In this document: positions 16,713 to 25,122 of the stretch, one piece after another
How positions within the stretch are numbered: position 1 is the stretch's first letter
How the letters are laid out: each line of letters starts with the position of its first letter
Source: an uncultured Erysipelotrichaceae bacterium
Lineage (GTDB): Bacteria; Bacillota_I; Bacilli_A; RFN20; CAG-826
Direction of reading: 5' to 3'
Assembly (NCBI GenBank): GCA_900315885.1
Contig: ONAT01000014.1
Coordinates: forward strand, 1 to 33,633
DNA: 33,633 bases
Translations under genes and position numbers: made by a program
The notes under the pieces: generated by a model
The model's database searches: none
Told to the model about the DNA's origin: nothing
Seen by the model: only the letters and a program-made list of their open reading frames with translations

Positions 16713-17931
16713 AATACCCCTCCAAAATGTCTTCTAACGTACGATTTATATTTCCTGAGGTCACAACATAATTGCTATATTGTGCATAATACATTTCTCT
16801 CTTTGCAAGCAATTCTTTGTATTTTGTTTTACAAGAACAAAGTGGTCTATTACGCTTAAATTCGATAAGATCTGCATCTCTTTTTATCCATATAACAACA
16901 CCATTTTCTTTTAAGTAATCAATATTGCTTTTATCTAGAATTGCTCCTCCGCCAGTTGCGATAACTACATTTTGTCTAGCGGATAATTCTTTGATAACTT
17001 CATGTTCGATTTTTCTAAAATATTCTTCACCATATTCTTTAAAAATCTTACCAATTTTCATCTTCGTGCGTTTTTCTATTTCTACATCTACATCAATAAA
17101 TTCTTTCTTTAATTTTTTACTAACTAATTGACCAAACATTGTTTTTCCAGCATAAGGCATACCAATTAAAACAACATTTAATTTCCTTTTCATCATTAAA
17201 TAATGTGAATCTTCGACACAAGGATGTCCTCCATCCATAAATAATTCAGCAGCATCTGCGCCTTGTTTAATTAGCATTCTTAATCCTGGTACAGCTTTTA
17301 TACCTTTTTCTTTAGCTTTAACAAGCAATAAAGTGTTTAAAGGATTATAAATTAAGTCAACAACACACTCTAAATCATAAATTGTATCTAAATTTATAAT
17401 TGGAGCGTCATTGTTATTTGGAGTCATACCATATGGAGAGCAATTGATAATCACATTGATGACTTTGTCGTTTACTTCTTCATAAGTGATAGTATTTTCT
17501 TTTTTAGTTCTACTAACTAAGATAATTTTTTTAGCCTTTAGTTCTTTGAGTAGGTATATCGCTGTTTTTGCAACTCCTCCTGTACCTAAAACTGCCACGG
17601 TTTTATTTTCAATTGTGATTTTGTTGCACTTAAGTAAATATTTTAAGCCAGCATAATCGGTGTTATATCCTATTAATAGCCCTCGCTTATTAATAATAGT
17701 GTTCACAGACTGTGTTGCACTTGCAACACTATCAAGTCTATCTAAATAAGGTATAACAAATTCTTTGTAAGGTTTTGTAACATTTATCCCTACAAATTTT
17801 CTACTCTTAAGAAGCTCTACTAATTCTTCTTCATTTAAAGATAATAATTTATAATTATTATTTCTAAATAATTTGTGTAGTTCTTTAGAAAAACTACTTG
17901 TAACATCTTGACCAACTAATCCGTATTTCAT
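16693..17931 (-). CDS. aroE-aroK: Fused shikimate dehydrogenase and shikimate kinase (AroE-AroK)
   Basis: 412 residues carry two successive pathway steps. Residues 1-248 are NADPH-dependent shikimate dehydrogenase: NVTKPYK at 50-56 with the catalytic K56, NTD at 90-92 with D92, and the nucleotide loop GTGGVA at 116-121. Residues 250-412 are shikimate kinase: P-loop GMPYAGKT at 257-264, D280/D282 (DVDVEIEKR), GGG at 327-329 and the lid RNRPLC at 360-365. The P-loop is atypical (usual GFMGSGKT) but keeps GKT. The order dehydrogenase then kinase follows the reaction order, so the product of the first half is the substrate of the second. The start overlaps the aroC stop as ATGA. Confidence 0.94.
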   Translation of the reverse strand: MKYGLVGQDVTSSFSKELHKLFRNNNYKLLSLNEEELVELLKSRKFVGINVTKPYKEFVIPYLDRLDSVASATQSVNTIINKRGLLIGYNTDYAGLKYLLKCNKITIENKTVAVLGTGGVAKTAIYLLKELKAKKIILVSRTKKENTITYEEVNDKVINVIINCSPYGMTPNNNDAPIINLDTIYDLECVVDLIYNPLNTLLLVKAKEKGIKAVPGLRMLIKQGADAAELFMDGGHPCVEDSHYLMMKRKLNVVLIGMPYAGKTMFGQLVSKKLKKEFIDVDVEIEKRTKMKIGKIFKEYGEEYFRKIEHEVIKELSARQNVVIATGGGAILDKSNIDYLKENGVVIWIKRDADLIEFKRNRPLCSCKTKYKELLAKREMYYAQYSNYVVTSGNINRTLEDILEGYYEAIDC

Positions 17932-18911
17932 TTTAAAAATTCCTCTCCGTATTTATTTTTTAAAGCATCGATTAACACTAACGCCACAACGCTATCAACT
18001 ACAACTTGCCCTCTTATTGCAATGCAAGCATCGTGTCGACCATTAATTTGATAATCAATTACTTTTTTAGTTTTTAAATCTAGACATTTTTGCATTTTGC
18101 CAATTGAAGGTGTTGGTTTAAAAATAGTGTTAATTGCAATATCGTCACCATTTGAATAACCTCCGTTAATTCCTCCGCAATTGTTAGATGTAAATGCAAT
18201 TTTATTGTCTTTTAAAGCAAATTCATCATTAACTTTGCTTCCTAAAGATAACTCATAGTCAAAGCCTAAACCAAATGATACTCCTTTAACTCCTGGAATA
18301 GCAAAGATAGCGTTAGCTAAGTTTCCCTCTAATGTATCAAAGAAAGCTCCTCCCACACCAGGAATAAAGTTTTTCACTACTGTTACAACTTTGGCACCAA
18401 GAGAATCATTATTAGACTTTGCTTCTTTAACAAGTTCAAGTGTTTTATCATCAATTTTTGAAATAATCGTGATATTTTTATTTTTTAAAACGCTAATAGC
18501 GATTGCGCCTAACACCACTATTGGAGCGGTTAATCTACCAGAATAATAACCTCCACCTATTCTTTCGCCGTTTTCTTTGTTAACAAGATAATTTGTATAA
18601 TCCCCATGCGACGGTCTAGCAATATCAAGAGGATATTCTTCATCGTTATAATTTTCATTTTTTATTAGAACAGTTAAAGGATTACCATTTGTTTTACCAT
18701 TTTTAACACCACTAATGAACTCATATTCATCGTTTTCAATGCGTGATGTAGTTAAATTGCCTTTTCCTCTTCTTTTTGCTAATTGGCTAGCTATAAAATT
18801 ATGATCAATTTCAATATTTGCAGGTAAGCCATCAATCGTGGCTCCGATATATTTTGCGTGTGATTCACCAAAAAGAGTTACAACTATACTTTTTCCAAAA
18901 CTTGCGCTCAT
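17928..18911 (-). CDS. aroC: Chorismate synthase
   Basis: Last step to chorismate: removes phosphate from EPSP using reduced FMN as a cofactor. The 327 residues make a short form of the family. Motifs include GESHAKYIG near the N-terminus (usually GESHG), RRGKGNLTTSR, RPSHGDYTNY, GGGYYSGRLTAPI (as in clostridial forms) and GRHDACIAIRG near the C-terminus with the conserved R-H-D. The ATG overlaps the aroB stop by four bases and the TGA overlaps the aroE-aroK start by four bases. Confidence 0.95.
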   Translation of the reverse strand: MSASFGKSIVVTLFGESHAKYIGATIDGLPANIEIDHNFIASQLAKRRGKGNLTTSRIENDEYEFISGVKNGKTNGNPLTVLIKNENYNDEEYPLDIARPSHGDYTNYLVNKENGERIGGGYYSGRLTAPIVVLGAIAISVLKNKNITIISKIDDKTLELVKEAKSNNDSLGAKVVTVVKNFIPGVGGAFFDTLEGNLANAIFAIPGVKGVSFGLGFDYELSLGSKVNDEFALKDNKIAFTSNNCGGINGGYSNGDDIAINTIFKPTPSIGKMQKCLDLKTKKVIDYQINGRHDACIAIRGQVVVDSVVALVLIDALKNKYGEEFLK

Positions 18912-19906
18912 TTATTTGTACCCCTTTCGTAAATTTCTTTTAAATCTTCTATTCTTAAATTCAAAAACGAATAATCTTCAATATCGTTTAAATAAGTAAC
19001 ATTAATACCTTGTTCATTAGCTTTTTTATCTAAATTAAGATAACTAACAAGACTTTCAAAAGGCACATTCTTAACAACTGGTATTTGGTATTTGTGCATA
19101 AATGAAAGTATTAAAGGTTTAACTTTTTCATCACTTAAAACTAATGTTCCATTCATAACTGCTTCACCATGAAACAATTCACCTTTACTATTCAGTTCAA
19201 AAGCGTGTCCAAATGTATGGCCAAAATTTAAAACATGACGTAAAGATGTATCGTTTATGTCTTGACGAACAATTTTATTTTTAGCTTTAAGACATTTTTT
19301 AATAAGTAATTCAAGATTAAGCTTATCTTTATTAAAAATATCTAAGATAGATTTATCAAGTGTTAATCCCATCTTAAAAGCTTCACATAAGCCATTATTG
19401 TAATTGCGTTTATCTAAAGTCTTTAAAGTATCAACATCAATAATTACTAAGCTAGGAAAGTAAATTGTGCCTAATTGATTTTTTGCTTCATAGTAATTTA
19501 CTCCTGTTTTTCCTCCAATTGTTGCATCTAACATTGCTAAAGTTGTCGTAGGAATATTAATCCACTTAATGCCACGTTTAAATAATGAAGCAACAAATCC
19601 TGTAATATCAGAAGTTATACCCCCACCAATAGAAACAATTAAATCATCTTTAGTAAAACCAGCCTTAAACAAAAGACTAAGAATTACTAATGGCTTTTCT
19701 AAAGTCTTATTATTTTCATTTGCGTCAATATAATATAAATAACTATTATCATTGAGATATTTTTTAAACCAATTAGAATCTATTTTGCTATCAATAACAA
19801 AAAATATTTTTTTAGTTTTATCAATATAGTTAAAAAGATTTTGTAATGCGCCTTTTTCAATGATAATTTCATATTTAAAAAGATTACCATTTGCCAAAAA
19901 TCTCAT
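18908..19906 (-). CDS. aroB: 3-dehydroquinate synthase
   Basis: Second pathway step, DAHP to dehydroquinate, NAD+ and zinc dependent; 332 residues. NAD binding at GGGITSD (94-100), then PTTTLAMLDATIGGKTGVN at 119-137 and zinc ligands E175 (GLCEAFK), H230 (NFGHTFGH) and H246 (FHGEAV). I use the ATG at 19906, nine bases after AGGAG; the in-frame TTG at 19915 abuts that site and is unlikely. It is the first gene of the seven-gene minus-strand operon and has a good promoter directly upstream. Confidence 0.94.
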   Translation of the reverse strand: MRFLANGNLFKYEIIIEKGALQNLFNYIDKTKKIFFVIDSKIDSNWFKKYLNDNSYLYYIDANENNKTLEKPLVILSLLFKAGFTKDDLIVSIGGGITSDITGFVASLFKRGIKWINIPTTTLAMLDATIGGKTGVNYYEAKNQLGTIYFPSLVIIDVDTLKTLDKRNYNNGLCEAFKMGLTLDKSILDIFNKDKLNLELLIKKCLKAKNKIVRQDINDTSLRHVLNFGHTFGHAFELNSKGELFHGEAVMNGTLVLSDEKVKPLILSFMHKYQIPVVKNVPFESLVSYLNLDKKANEQGINVTYLNDIEDYSFLNLRIEDLKEIYERGTNK

Positions 19907-19939
19907 AACTCTCAACTCCTATAATAATTAATCATAATT

Positions 19940-19968
19940 ATTATAAGATAAAAACTAGTTTACTTCAA
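19940..19968 (-). promoter_or_regulatory. Promoter of the aro operon
   Basis: On the minus strand TTGAAG (19963-19968) and a perfect TATAAT (19940-19945) are 17 bases apart, about 34 bases before the aroB start codon. No attenuator, T-box or leader peptide fits in this short leader, so control by aromatic amino acids at the RNA level is not evident. Confidence 0.65.
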
Positions 19969-19988
19969 TATCGACTAATACAGATAAG

Positions 19989-20017
19989 TTGAGAATGAGG
20001 CTAGTATTTGCTATAAT
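19989..20017 (+). promoter_or_regulatory. Promoter of the chorismate mutase gene
   Basis: TTGAGA (19989-19994), 17 bases, then TATAAT (20012-20017) preceded by TG (TGCTATAAT). This is one of the best sigma-A type promoters in the window. Transcription would begin near 20024, only about ten bases before the ATG and within the AAGGTG site at 20022-20027. Confidence 0.65.
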
Positions 20018-20033
20018 AAGCAAGGTGATAAAG

Positions 20034-20312
20034 ATGGAAAAAGATTTAAATTATTATCGTAATGAACTTGATATTATCGATTTAGAAATGCAAGAATTAT
20101 TCAAAAAGCGCATGCAAATTGTTAAGAAAATTGCAAATTATAAAGCACAAAACAATTTATCTACATATGATAGAACACGTGAAAACACACAATTAGAAAA
20201 TATTGTGCAAAACAAGGATAAAATTGTGTCATCTTATTATCCTGAAGTCTTTAAAAGTATCTTAAAAGTTAGTAAAGATTATCAAAAAGATTTAACTAAT
20301 ACTCTTAAATAA
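20034..20312 (+). CDS. Chorismate mutase, AroQ-fold, stand-alone
   Basis: 92-residue all-helical chorismate mutase converting chorismate to prephenate. The catalytic set known from the E. coli domain is present in order: R9, R26, K37, D46, R49, E50 and Q84. No prephenate dehydratase or dehydrogenase domain is attached, so the product is free prephenate. The ATG at 20034 follows AAGGTG; a TTG at 19989 would lie within the -35 hexamer. It is divergent from the aro operon across 127 bases, and its last 21 bases overlap the 3' end of the opposing large U32 gene. Confidence 0.92.
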   Translation: MEKDLNYYRNELDIIDLEMQELFKKRMQIVKKIANYKAQNNLSTYDRTRENTQLENIVQNKDKIVSSYYPEVFKSILKVSKDYQKDLTNTLK

Positions 20313-22598
20313 TAAACCAAAAGATTCATTGCTAGAAACTGAGATATATGCCTTATTTTCTAGCATTTTTAATGTTTTTTCAAAAGTAACAACATCTAAA
20401 TTTCTTAAGTCAACAATCGAAGGATTTCTGATTTTTTTGTAGCAATTTATTAAGCGATTATTTAATAATTCAAAATAGCAATAATTAATCCTAATTCTTC
20501 TTAAAGAATAATTCTTATTATATTCATCTATATAAGAGATTGAATTATTATATTTACACATTTTGCAATCATTTTTATAAATTGTTTTAATAGGGCAATG
20601 TACATAATTCATTAATGTGTTATAACCTAAAGCGTAATAATATAGATTGGGATTTTCTTTTAAGAATGTTTCGTTACTTTCTAATGAAGCAAAAACATAC
20701 TTAATTCCTAAATGATTTAAAAATGACAAAGCATAATTGTTATTGATATTTAAATTGAATCCTGCGATTAATTGTGATTTATTTATAAACGTTAAAGCAT
20801 ATAAGTTATTTGCAATAAGATATACATCATTTAAGTAATTAACAATTTCATTAATGATTTTTAAATCTTCTTTAAATGCAATAATAGGTAAATTTAAGGC
20901 AACTTTCGCATTTATAAATTTTTCTTTAATTTCTTTTACATGCACAATAACTTCTTTATTAAAATATAAAGGTGAATAAATAATTAATCCTTTGTAGTCA
21001 AAAGGAAGTAAATCCAAATTATTATCTTCATTTATAATAAGTGCATCATCTAATGAATCTAAAGAATAAGTAAAATCTAAATCTTTATTAATAGCAACTG
21101 CATTTCTTTTTTCAAATGTTTCAATAATTGCGTTCTCTAGTAATGTCACTGCGCTTCTTCTTGCTTCATTAAGTGCACTTTTAACGATAAAGACTTGATC
21201 ATCATCAACGCTTAAATCTCTTAACACAAAATTTGTATCATTTAGTTTCTCTACTTGCTTTTTGATATCTTCAAATGTGGTAGGTTGATTGATTGCTTTA
21301 TTGCAGACAAAAGAAGATTTATAAGATATTTCTATTTTTTTATAAACTATTTTAATGAGAAGATTTTCATTTTCTTTCGCTACTACTTTAATATCAACCG
21401 GCAATTTCTTAACTTTATTAATTAATTCTTCTTCTTTTTGATAATCAAGTGTCAAATAAATATCTAAACCCTTTTCTTTAATTTTTTGTTTAGTAAAAAT
21501 CTTATAAGTATTATTTCCTCTTTTAATAATATTACCTACACCTAAACTTGCGATCTCTTTGTTCTTCCACATAAACTTTAAGCCATCGCCGGAATGTAAT
21601 TCGTGACTTGAAACAATTTCTAATTCCAGCAAATCATTTTTAAATGGTTTAACAGATGTTAATGTACCAATCTTAATTCCGATATGATTTTGATTAATCA
21701 GATTCATCATTCCCTCTTTATTATGATTTAAATATGCTTCATAAGAAAAGTCACCACGCGAAAAAGCCACTTTTAAAGCTTCAAGGTCATTTTTTGAAGC
21801 ATCTTTTAAACCATTATCAATGATTTTTCGATATGTTGATATAACTACTCCAACATATCCTTCTCTTTTTAATCTTCCTTCAATTTTAAATGATGTAACG
21901 CCAGCATCAACTAAAGTTTTTAATTTATTAATTAAACAAATGTCTTTAGTTGAAAGATAATACGCTTTGTCTTTTAAAGAATCATTATCTTTTACGATAT
22001 ATTGTTTACGGCAATATTGTTGACATAAGCCGCGATTACCACTATTTAAAGATAAGAAACTTGACATGTAACAATTGCCAGAAAAGCCAACACATAACGC
22101 TCCTTGCACAAAGAATTCTATTTCTAAATTAGTGTTATCTCTTATTTCTTTGATATCTTCTAAAGAAGTTTCACGCGATAAAATTACTCTTTTAAAACCT
22201 AGTTGTTCAACAATTTTTGCTCCTTCAAGGTTATGAATTCCCATTTGTGTGGAAGCGTGTAAAACTATGCCTTTATATCTTTTACTTAATAAATAAGCCA
22301 TACCTAAATCTTGAATTATATAGGCATCTACTTTTGCTTCAATACACTTATCCACCATTTTCAAGAAAGCATCTACTTCTTCGTTTTTAATAATGGTATT
22401 AAATGTAAGGTAAATTTTAACATTAAACAAGTGTGCGTAACGAACAACTTCTCTAATGGAATCTACAGTAAAATTACTTGCCTTGCGGCGAGCATTAAAA
22501 TCCGTTAAACCCAAATATATAGCATTTGCTCCATTATTTATGGCAACTTTTAAGCTTTCAAAATTGCCGGCAGGGGCTAGTAATTCAACTTCCTTCAT
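20292..22598 (-). CDS. Large U32/DUF3656 protein, RlhA-like rRNA cytidine hydroxylase candidate
   Basis: 768-residue U32 protein. The N-terminal TIM barrel starts VELLAPAGNF and carries the signature E161-x-F-x2-G-A-L-C169-x6-C176, then C192, C196 (GLCQQYC) and C221, the likely iron-sulfur ligands. Residues about 395-510 match DUF3656, including SALNEARRSAVTLLENAI. The C-terminal part holds a second cysteine set C668, C678, C681 and C707 typical of the long clostridial members. U32 plus DUF3656 is the architecture of E. coli RlhA, which hydroxylates 23S rRNA C2501 and depends on prephenate and iron-sulfur assembly. It converges on the prephenate-forming mutase with overlapping 3' ends. Function is inferred; a peptidase role was the older annotation and has little support. 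Confidence 0.85.
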   Translation of the reverse strand: MKEVELLAPAGNFESLKVAINNGANAIYLGLTDFNARRKASNFTVDSIREVVRYAHLFNVKIYLTFNTIIKNEEVDAFLKMVDKCIEAKVDAYIIQDLGMAYLLSKRYKGIVLHASTQMGIHNLEGAKIVEQLGFKRVILSRETSLEDIKEIRDNTNLEIEFFVQGALCVGFSGNCYMSSFLSLNSGNRGLCQQYCRKQYIVKDNDSLKDKAYYLSTKDICLINKLKTLVDAGVTSFKIEGRLKREGYVGVVISTYRKIIDNGLKDASKNDLEALKVAFSRGDFSYEAYLNHNKEGMMNLINQNHIGIKIGTLTSVKPFKNDLLELEIVSSHELHSGDGLKFMWKNKEIASLGVGNIIKRGNNTYKIFTKQKIKEKGLDIYLTLDYQKEEELINKVKKLPVDIKVVAKENENLLIKIVYKKIEISYKSSFVCNKAINQPTTFEDIKKQVEKLNDTNFVLRDLSVDDDQVFIVKSALNEARRSAVTLLENAIIETFEKRNAVAINKDLDFTYSLDSLDDALIINEDNNLDLLPFDYKGLIIYSPLYFNKEVIVHVKEIKEKFINAKVALNLPIIAFKEDLKIINEIVNYLNDVYLIANNLYALTFINKSQLIAGFNLNINNNYALSFLNHLGIKYVFASLESNETFLKENPNLYYYALGYNTLMNYVHCPIKTIYKNDCKMCKYNNSISYIDEYNKNYSLRRIRINYCYFELLNNRLINCYKKIRNPSIVDLRNLDVVTFEKTLKMLENKAYISVSSNESFGLLFKSIS

Positions 22599-22721
22599 TT
22601 TTCTCTCTTACCTTTCATTATCAAGTATAAAGCAAGTTAGGTAAAAACAAAAATATTTTTAAAATTTTTCAAATAAAAATCAAATTGAAATTATTTATTA
22701 AGTGAAAAGAGGAGAAAACTT

Positions 22722-23918
22722 ATGAAAAAAATTAAATTTATTTTTCCAGCAATGCTCGCTATGATTCTCGCAGGTTGCAATGGAAACAACAAAAACGCAA
22801 ACAACAATGAAAATGGTAATCAACTAGCCAAAAACGCTTTAATGGAGAATATCGCTGTCGATACTTTATCTTCCGCCGAATTGTTAGATACTCTTGAAGA
22901 AATCTCTGAAGTAACTGACACTACTACTGACGGAAATGAAGAGACACCTACACCAGATATTCCTAGCGAGGGAGAAACAGAAACTCCTGATGAGAATTTA
23001 ACAATTGTAAACAAATATATTCAATTGTTTGAAACGATGACTTCAGAAGATGGATTAGTAATTAATCTCTATGAAAGCGATAGAGAAGATTATAAATACC
23101 TTTTAACTATCAATGCTTCCTTATTAGGCAAAGAAAAACAAGAATTCAAGCTTTATTACAATGAAGTAATTAAAGACATTGATAATGAAGAAACTCCTGA
23201 TGTCGATGGTGAAGAAACAGGCGATACTATAACTGATGAAAAAGAAACTACAGAAGAAGCACCTGAACCAACCATTAAGGAAAAGAAACATCATCACAAA
23301 TTCAAATTTGTTGAATTAGAAGGAATTCTTATTAAAGATGAACAAGAAATCGCTGTCAAAGGAGAAACATTTGTCGATGATGAAGAAACAAAAACTTCTT
23401 TCAAAGCTGAATTAGAAGATGGAAAAGTAGTTAAAATCAAATCTAAGATTTCTAGTGAAGAAAAATCATACGAATACGAATTAAAAGAAAAACATCGCAC
23501 TATTGCTAAAAACAAATTAAAGATTGAAAAAGACGAGGAAGATGGCGAAACGAAACTAAAATTAGAAATCAAAAATAGTGAAGAGAACATCAAATACGAA
23601 ATCAAAAAGATTGTCAAAGACGAACAAGAAATCTACAAGATTCACTACAAAAACAATGCAGAAAAAGGTTATTACATCGCTTATGTTTCTAAAGATGAAG
23701 AAGGTAATACTGTCGTAACTTATGAAACAAAAGATGGAGGAAAACACCACCACGGAGATTATGGCTGGGGATGTGGAGATCATGGACACCATCACGGACA
23801 CGATTTTGAATGGGACTGGGATCAAGATGATGATTTCGATTATGGTGAATTAGATAAAGAATTCGGACAAACTCCTGATGAAATTGATGATATTCTCCAA
23901 AAATTACTTGAAGAATAA
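22722..23918 (+). CDS. Acidic, histidine-rich lipoprotein, probably truncated by an in-frame stop
   Basis: 398-residue lipoprotein of unknown function. The signal sequence ends in LAGC with C19, and AGAGGAG lies eight bases before the ATG. The mature protein is Asn- and Glu-rich, with Thr/Pro/Glu linkers (about 60-95 and 155-185), a Lys/Glu-rich repetitive beta-like region (about 190-330) resembling extended lipoprotein repeats, a histidine cluster (EKKHHHK near 190) and a Gly/His/Trp/Asp-rich tail from about residue 340 (KHHHGDYGWGCGDHGHHHGH). The His/Asp tail suggests metal binding at the cell surface. The frame stays open for 74 more codons after the TAA, with the same composition, so this reading frame is likely the front part of a longer gene. 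Confidence 0.7.
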   Translation: MKKIKFIFPAMLAMILAGCNGNNKNANNNENGNQLAKNALMENIAVDTLSSAELLDTLEEISEVTDTTTDGNEETPTPDIPSEGETETPDENLTIVNKYIQLFETMTSEDGLVINLYESDREDYKYLLTINASLLGKEKQEFKLYYNEVIKDIDNEETPDVDGEETGDTITDEKETTEEAPEPTIKEKKHHHKFKFVELEGILIKDEQEIAVKGETFVDDEETKTSFKAELEDGKVVKIKSKISSEEKSYEYELKEKHRTIAKNKLKIEKDEEDGETKLKLEIKNSEENIKYEIKKIVKDEQEIYKIHYKNNAEKGYYIAYVSKDEEGNTVVTYETKDGGKHHHGDYGWGCGDHGHHHGHDFEWDWDQDDDFDYGELDKEFGQTPDEIDDILQKLLEE

Positions 23919-24143
23919 AATATCGAAGACTTTGATATCGATGCATTCTTAGAAAAATATTATAGTGAAAAAGCTAACGAAGGCTGCGATTCAGAATTTG
24001 AATTCGATGAAGATGATTTCGAATTTGATGATGACTATGAATTTGAGGACGAATTCGATTTTGAAGATGACGAATTTGATTTTGGTGGTCATCAAAAAGA
24101 AGATTATAAAGAAGATCATCACCGTCCAAACGGACATCGTTAA
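23919..24143 (+). pseudogene. In-frame continuation of the acidic lipoprotein beyond a TAA codon
   Basis: Directly after the TAA at 23916-23918 the same frame continues for 74 sense codons to a second TAA at 24141-24143. It begins NIEDFDIDAFLEKYY and is dominated by alternating Asp/Glu and Phe, including SEFEFDEDDFEFDDDYEF, then ends in a His/Asp/Pro stretch. Composition and phase match the upstream gene. One base change (GAA to TAA) would explain the interruption. There is no ribosome site for independent translation. Confidence 0.7.
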
Positions 24144-24154
24144 TTAAGCATTTT

Positions 24155-24186
24155 AAAAGAGCATATCCAAATTATGCTCTTTTTTT
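24155..24186. terminator. Bidirectional terminator
   Basis: AAAAGAGCATA (24155-24165) pairs with TATGCTCTTTT (24173-24183) around a seven-base loop and is followed by T. It closes the lipoprotein gene and the converging PAP2 gene, whose stop codon is in the hairpin. Its position just after the second TAA supports 24143 as the original gene end. Confidence 0.8.
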
Positions 24187-25047
24187 GTAGTCGATTTTAT
24201 ACATAAGAACATATGTAACAAATATTATTATCATTGCAAGCATAATAGCGAACGTTACATCAGTTATAAAGTGCGCACCCATAATTAAGCGAGTAAAGGC
24301 AACAATAAATGTCCAACCTATACCGATAAGAAATAATATGTGTTCTTTATTTTCGTATTTCTTATCAAAATGTGGTAAATACATTAATAACAAAGCTAAG
24401 CAAGCTGAAGAAGAATGACCTGATGGACAACTCTTAAATTCATCAGAAATTACACCTAATTCCATATATTTTTCACGAACTCCAGTATTTAATTCCCACC
24501 AATTCCTAAATAAATCATAAGAATATAGATCCACAAATCGAGGTCTTGGACGAGCCCAAATTTTCTTTAATAAAGTTACAACAAGTAAAACTCCTGCAAT
24601 AGAAATAAGCATAGCAAATAAAGTTTTTAAAATTAACGGATTCTCACTTCTACTTGTTAACAAATATCCGCAATATCCACATCCTCCGCAGATTAAGATG
24701 GCAATAGGCAAAGATATATACCATTGCTTTTCAATATCTAACGCATTATGTGATTTTATTGCATTGCTAGATAAATATGTTCCAATAATAGTAACGATAA
24801 TCGCTAAAACTATTAATGCAATTTTTTCAGCTTTCTTTTCTCTTTTTAACGATACCGCAATTAACCCTCCACCAATAAATGCAAGTCCACCATAAGCAGG
24901 AGTTTCACCAATCGCGGCAAAGAACATACCGACAACACTTTTATTATTGTAGATGATTTTAGCAAAACTTAGATCAAAGAATAAGCCAATAACAAAAAAT
25001 GCTAATACAATAATAAATGTCGAAATATAAATTAGTTTCTTTTTCAT
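24172..25047 (-). CDS. PAP2-family membrane phosphatase
   Basis: 291-residue integral membrane protein with about six to seven hydrophobic segments. The three PAP2 motifs are present: K161-x4-RPRPR (KKIWARPRPRF), PSGH at 208-211 (SCPSGHSS) and R253-x5-H259-x3-D263. Members dephosphorylate lipid phosphates such as phosphatidate or undecaprenyl diphosphate (PgpB/BcrC type). The active site would face outward. It is a monocistronic gene with GGTGA ahead of its ATG. Sequence does not decide the substrate; lipid-carrier recycling would fit the cell-wall genes nearby but is inference. Confidence 0.85.
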   Translation of the reverse strand: MKKKLIYISTFIIVLAFFVIGLFFDLSFAKIIYNNKSVVGMFFAAIGETPAYGGLAFIGGGLIAVSLKREKKAEKIALIVLAIIVTIIGTYLSSNAIKSHNALDIEKQWYISLPIAILICGGCGYCGYLLTSRSENPLILKTLFAMLISIAGVLLVVTLLKKIWARPRPRFVDLYSYDLFRNWWELNTGVREKYMELGVISDEFKSCPSGHSSSACLALLLMYLPHFDKKYENKEHILFLIGIGWTFIVAFTRLIMGAHFITDVTFAIMLAMIIIFVTYVLMYKIDYKKRA

Positions 25048-25122
25048 ATAATCACCATCTAAATACTAACATAAATATAGCTATTTTTAAACTTTATTAA
25101 ATAAATATTACAATTGGTTACA

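Noticed and set aside
19907-20033. T-box or tryptophan-type attenuator controlling the aro operon
   Set aside because: The leader is about 26 bases and has no GGTGG specifier or terminator/antiterminator pair.
23294-23946. Minus-strand open frames rich in Ser/Phe opposite the acidic lipoprotein
   Set aside because: Reverse complement of Glu/Lys/Asp codons; low-complexity and without start signals.
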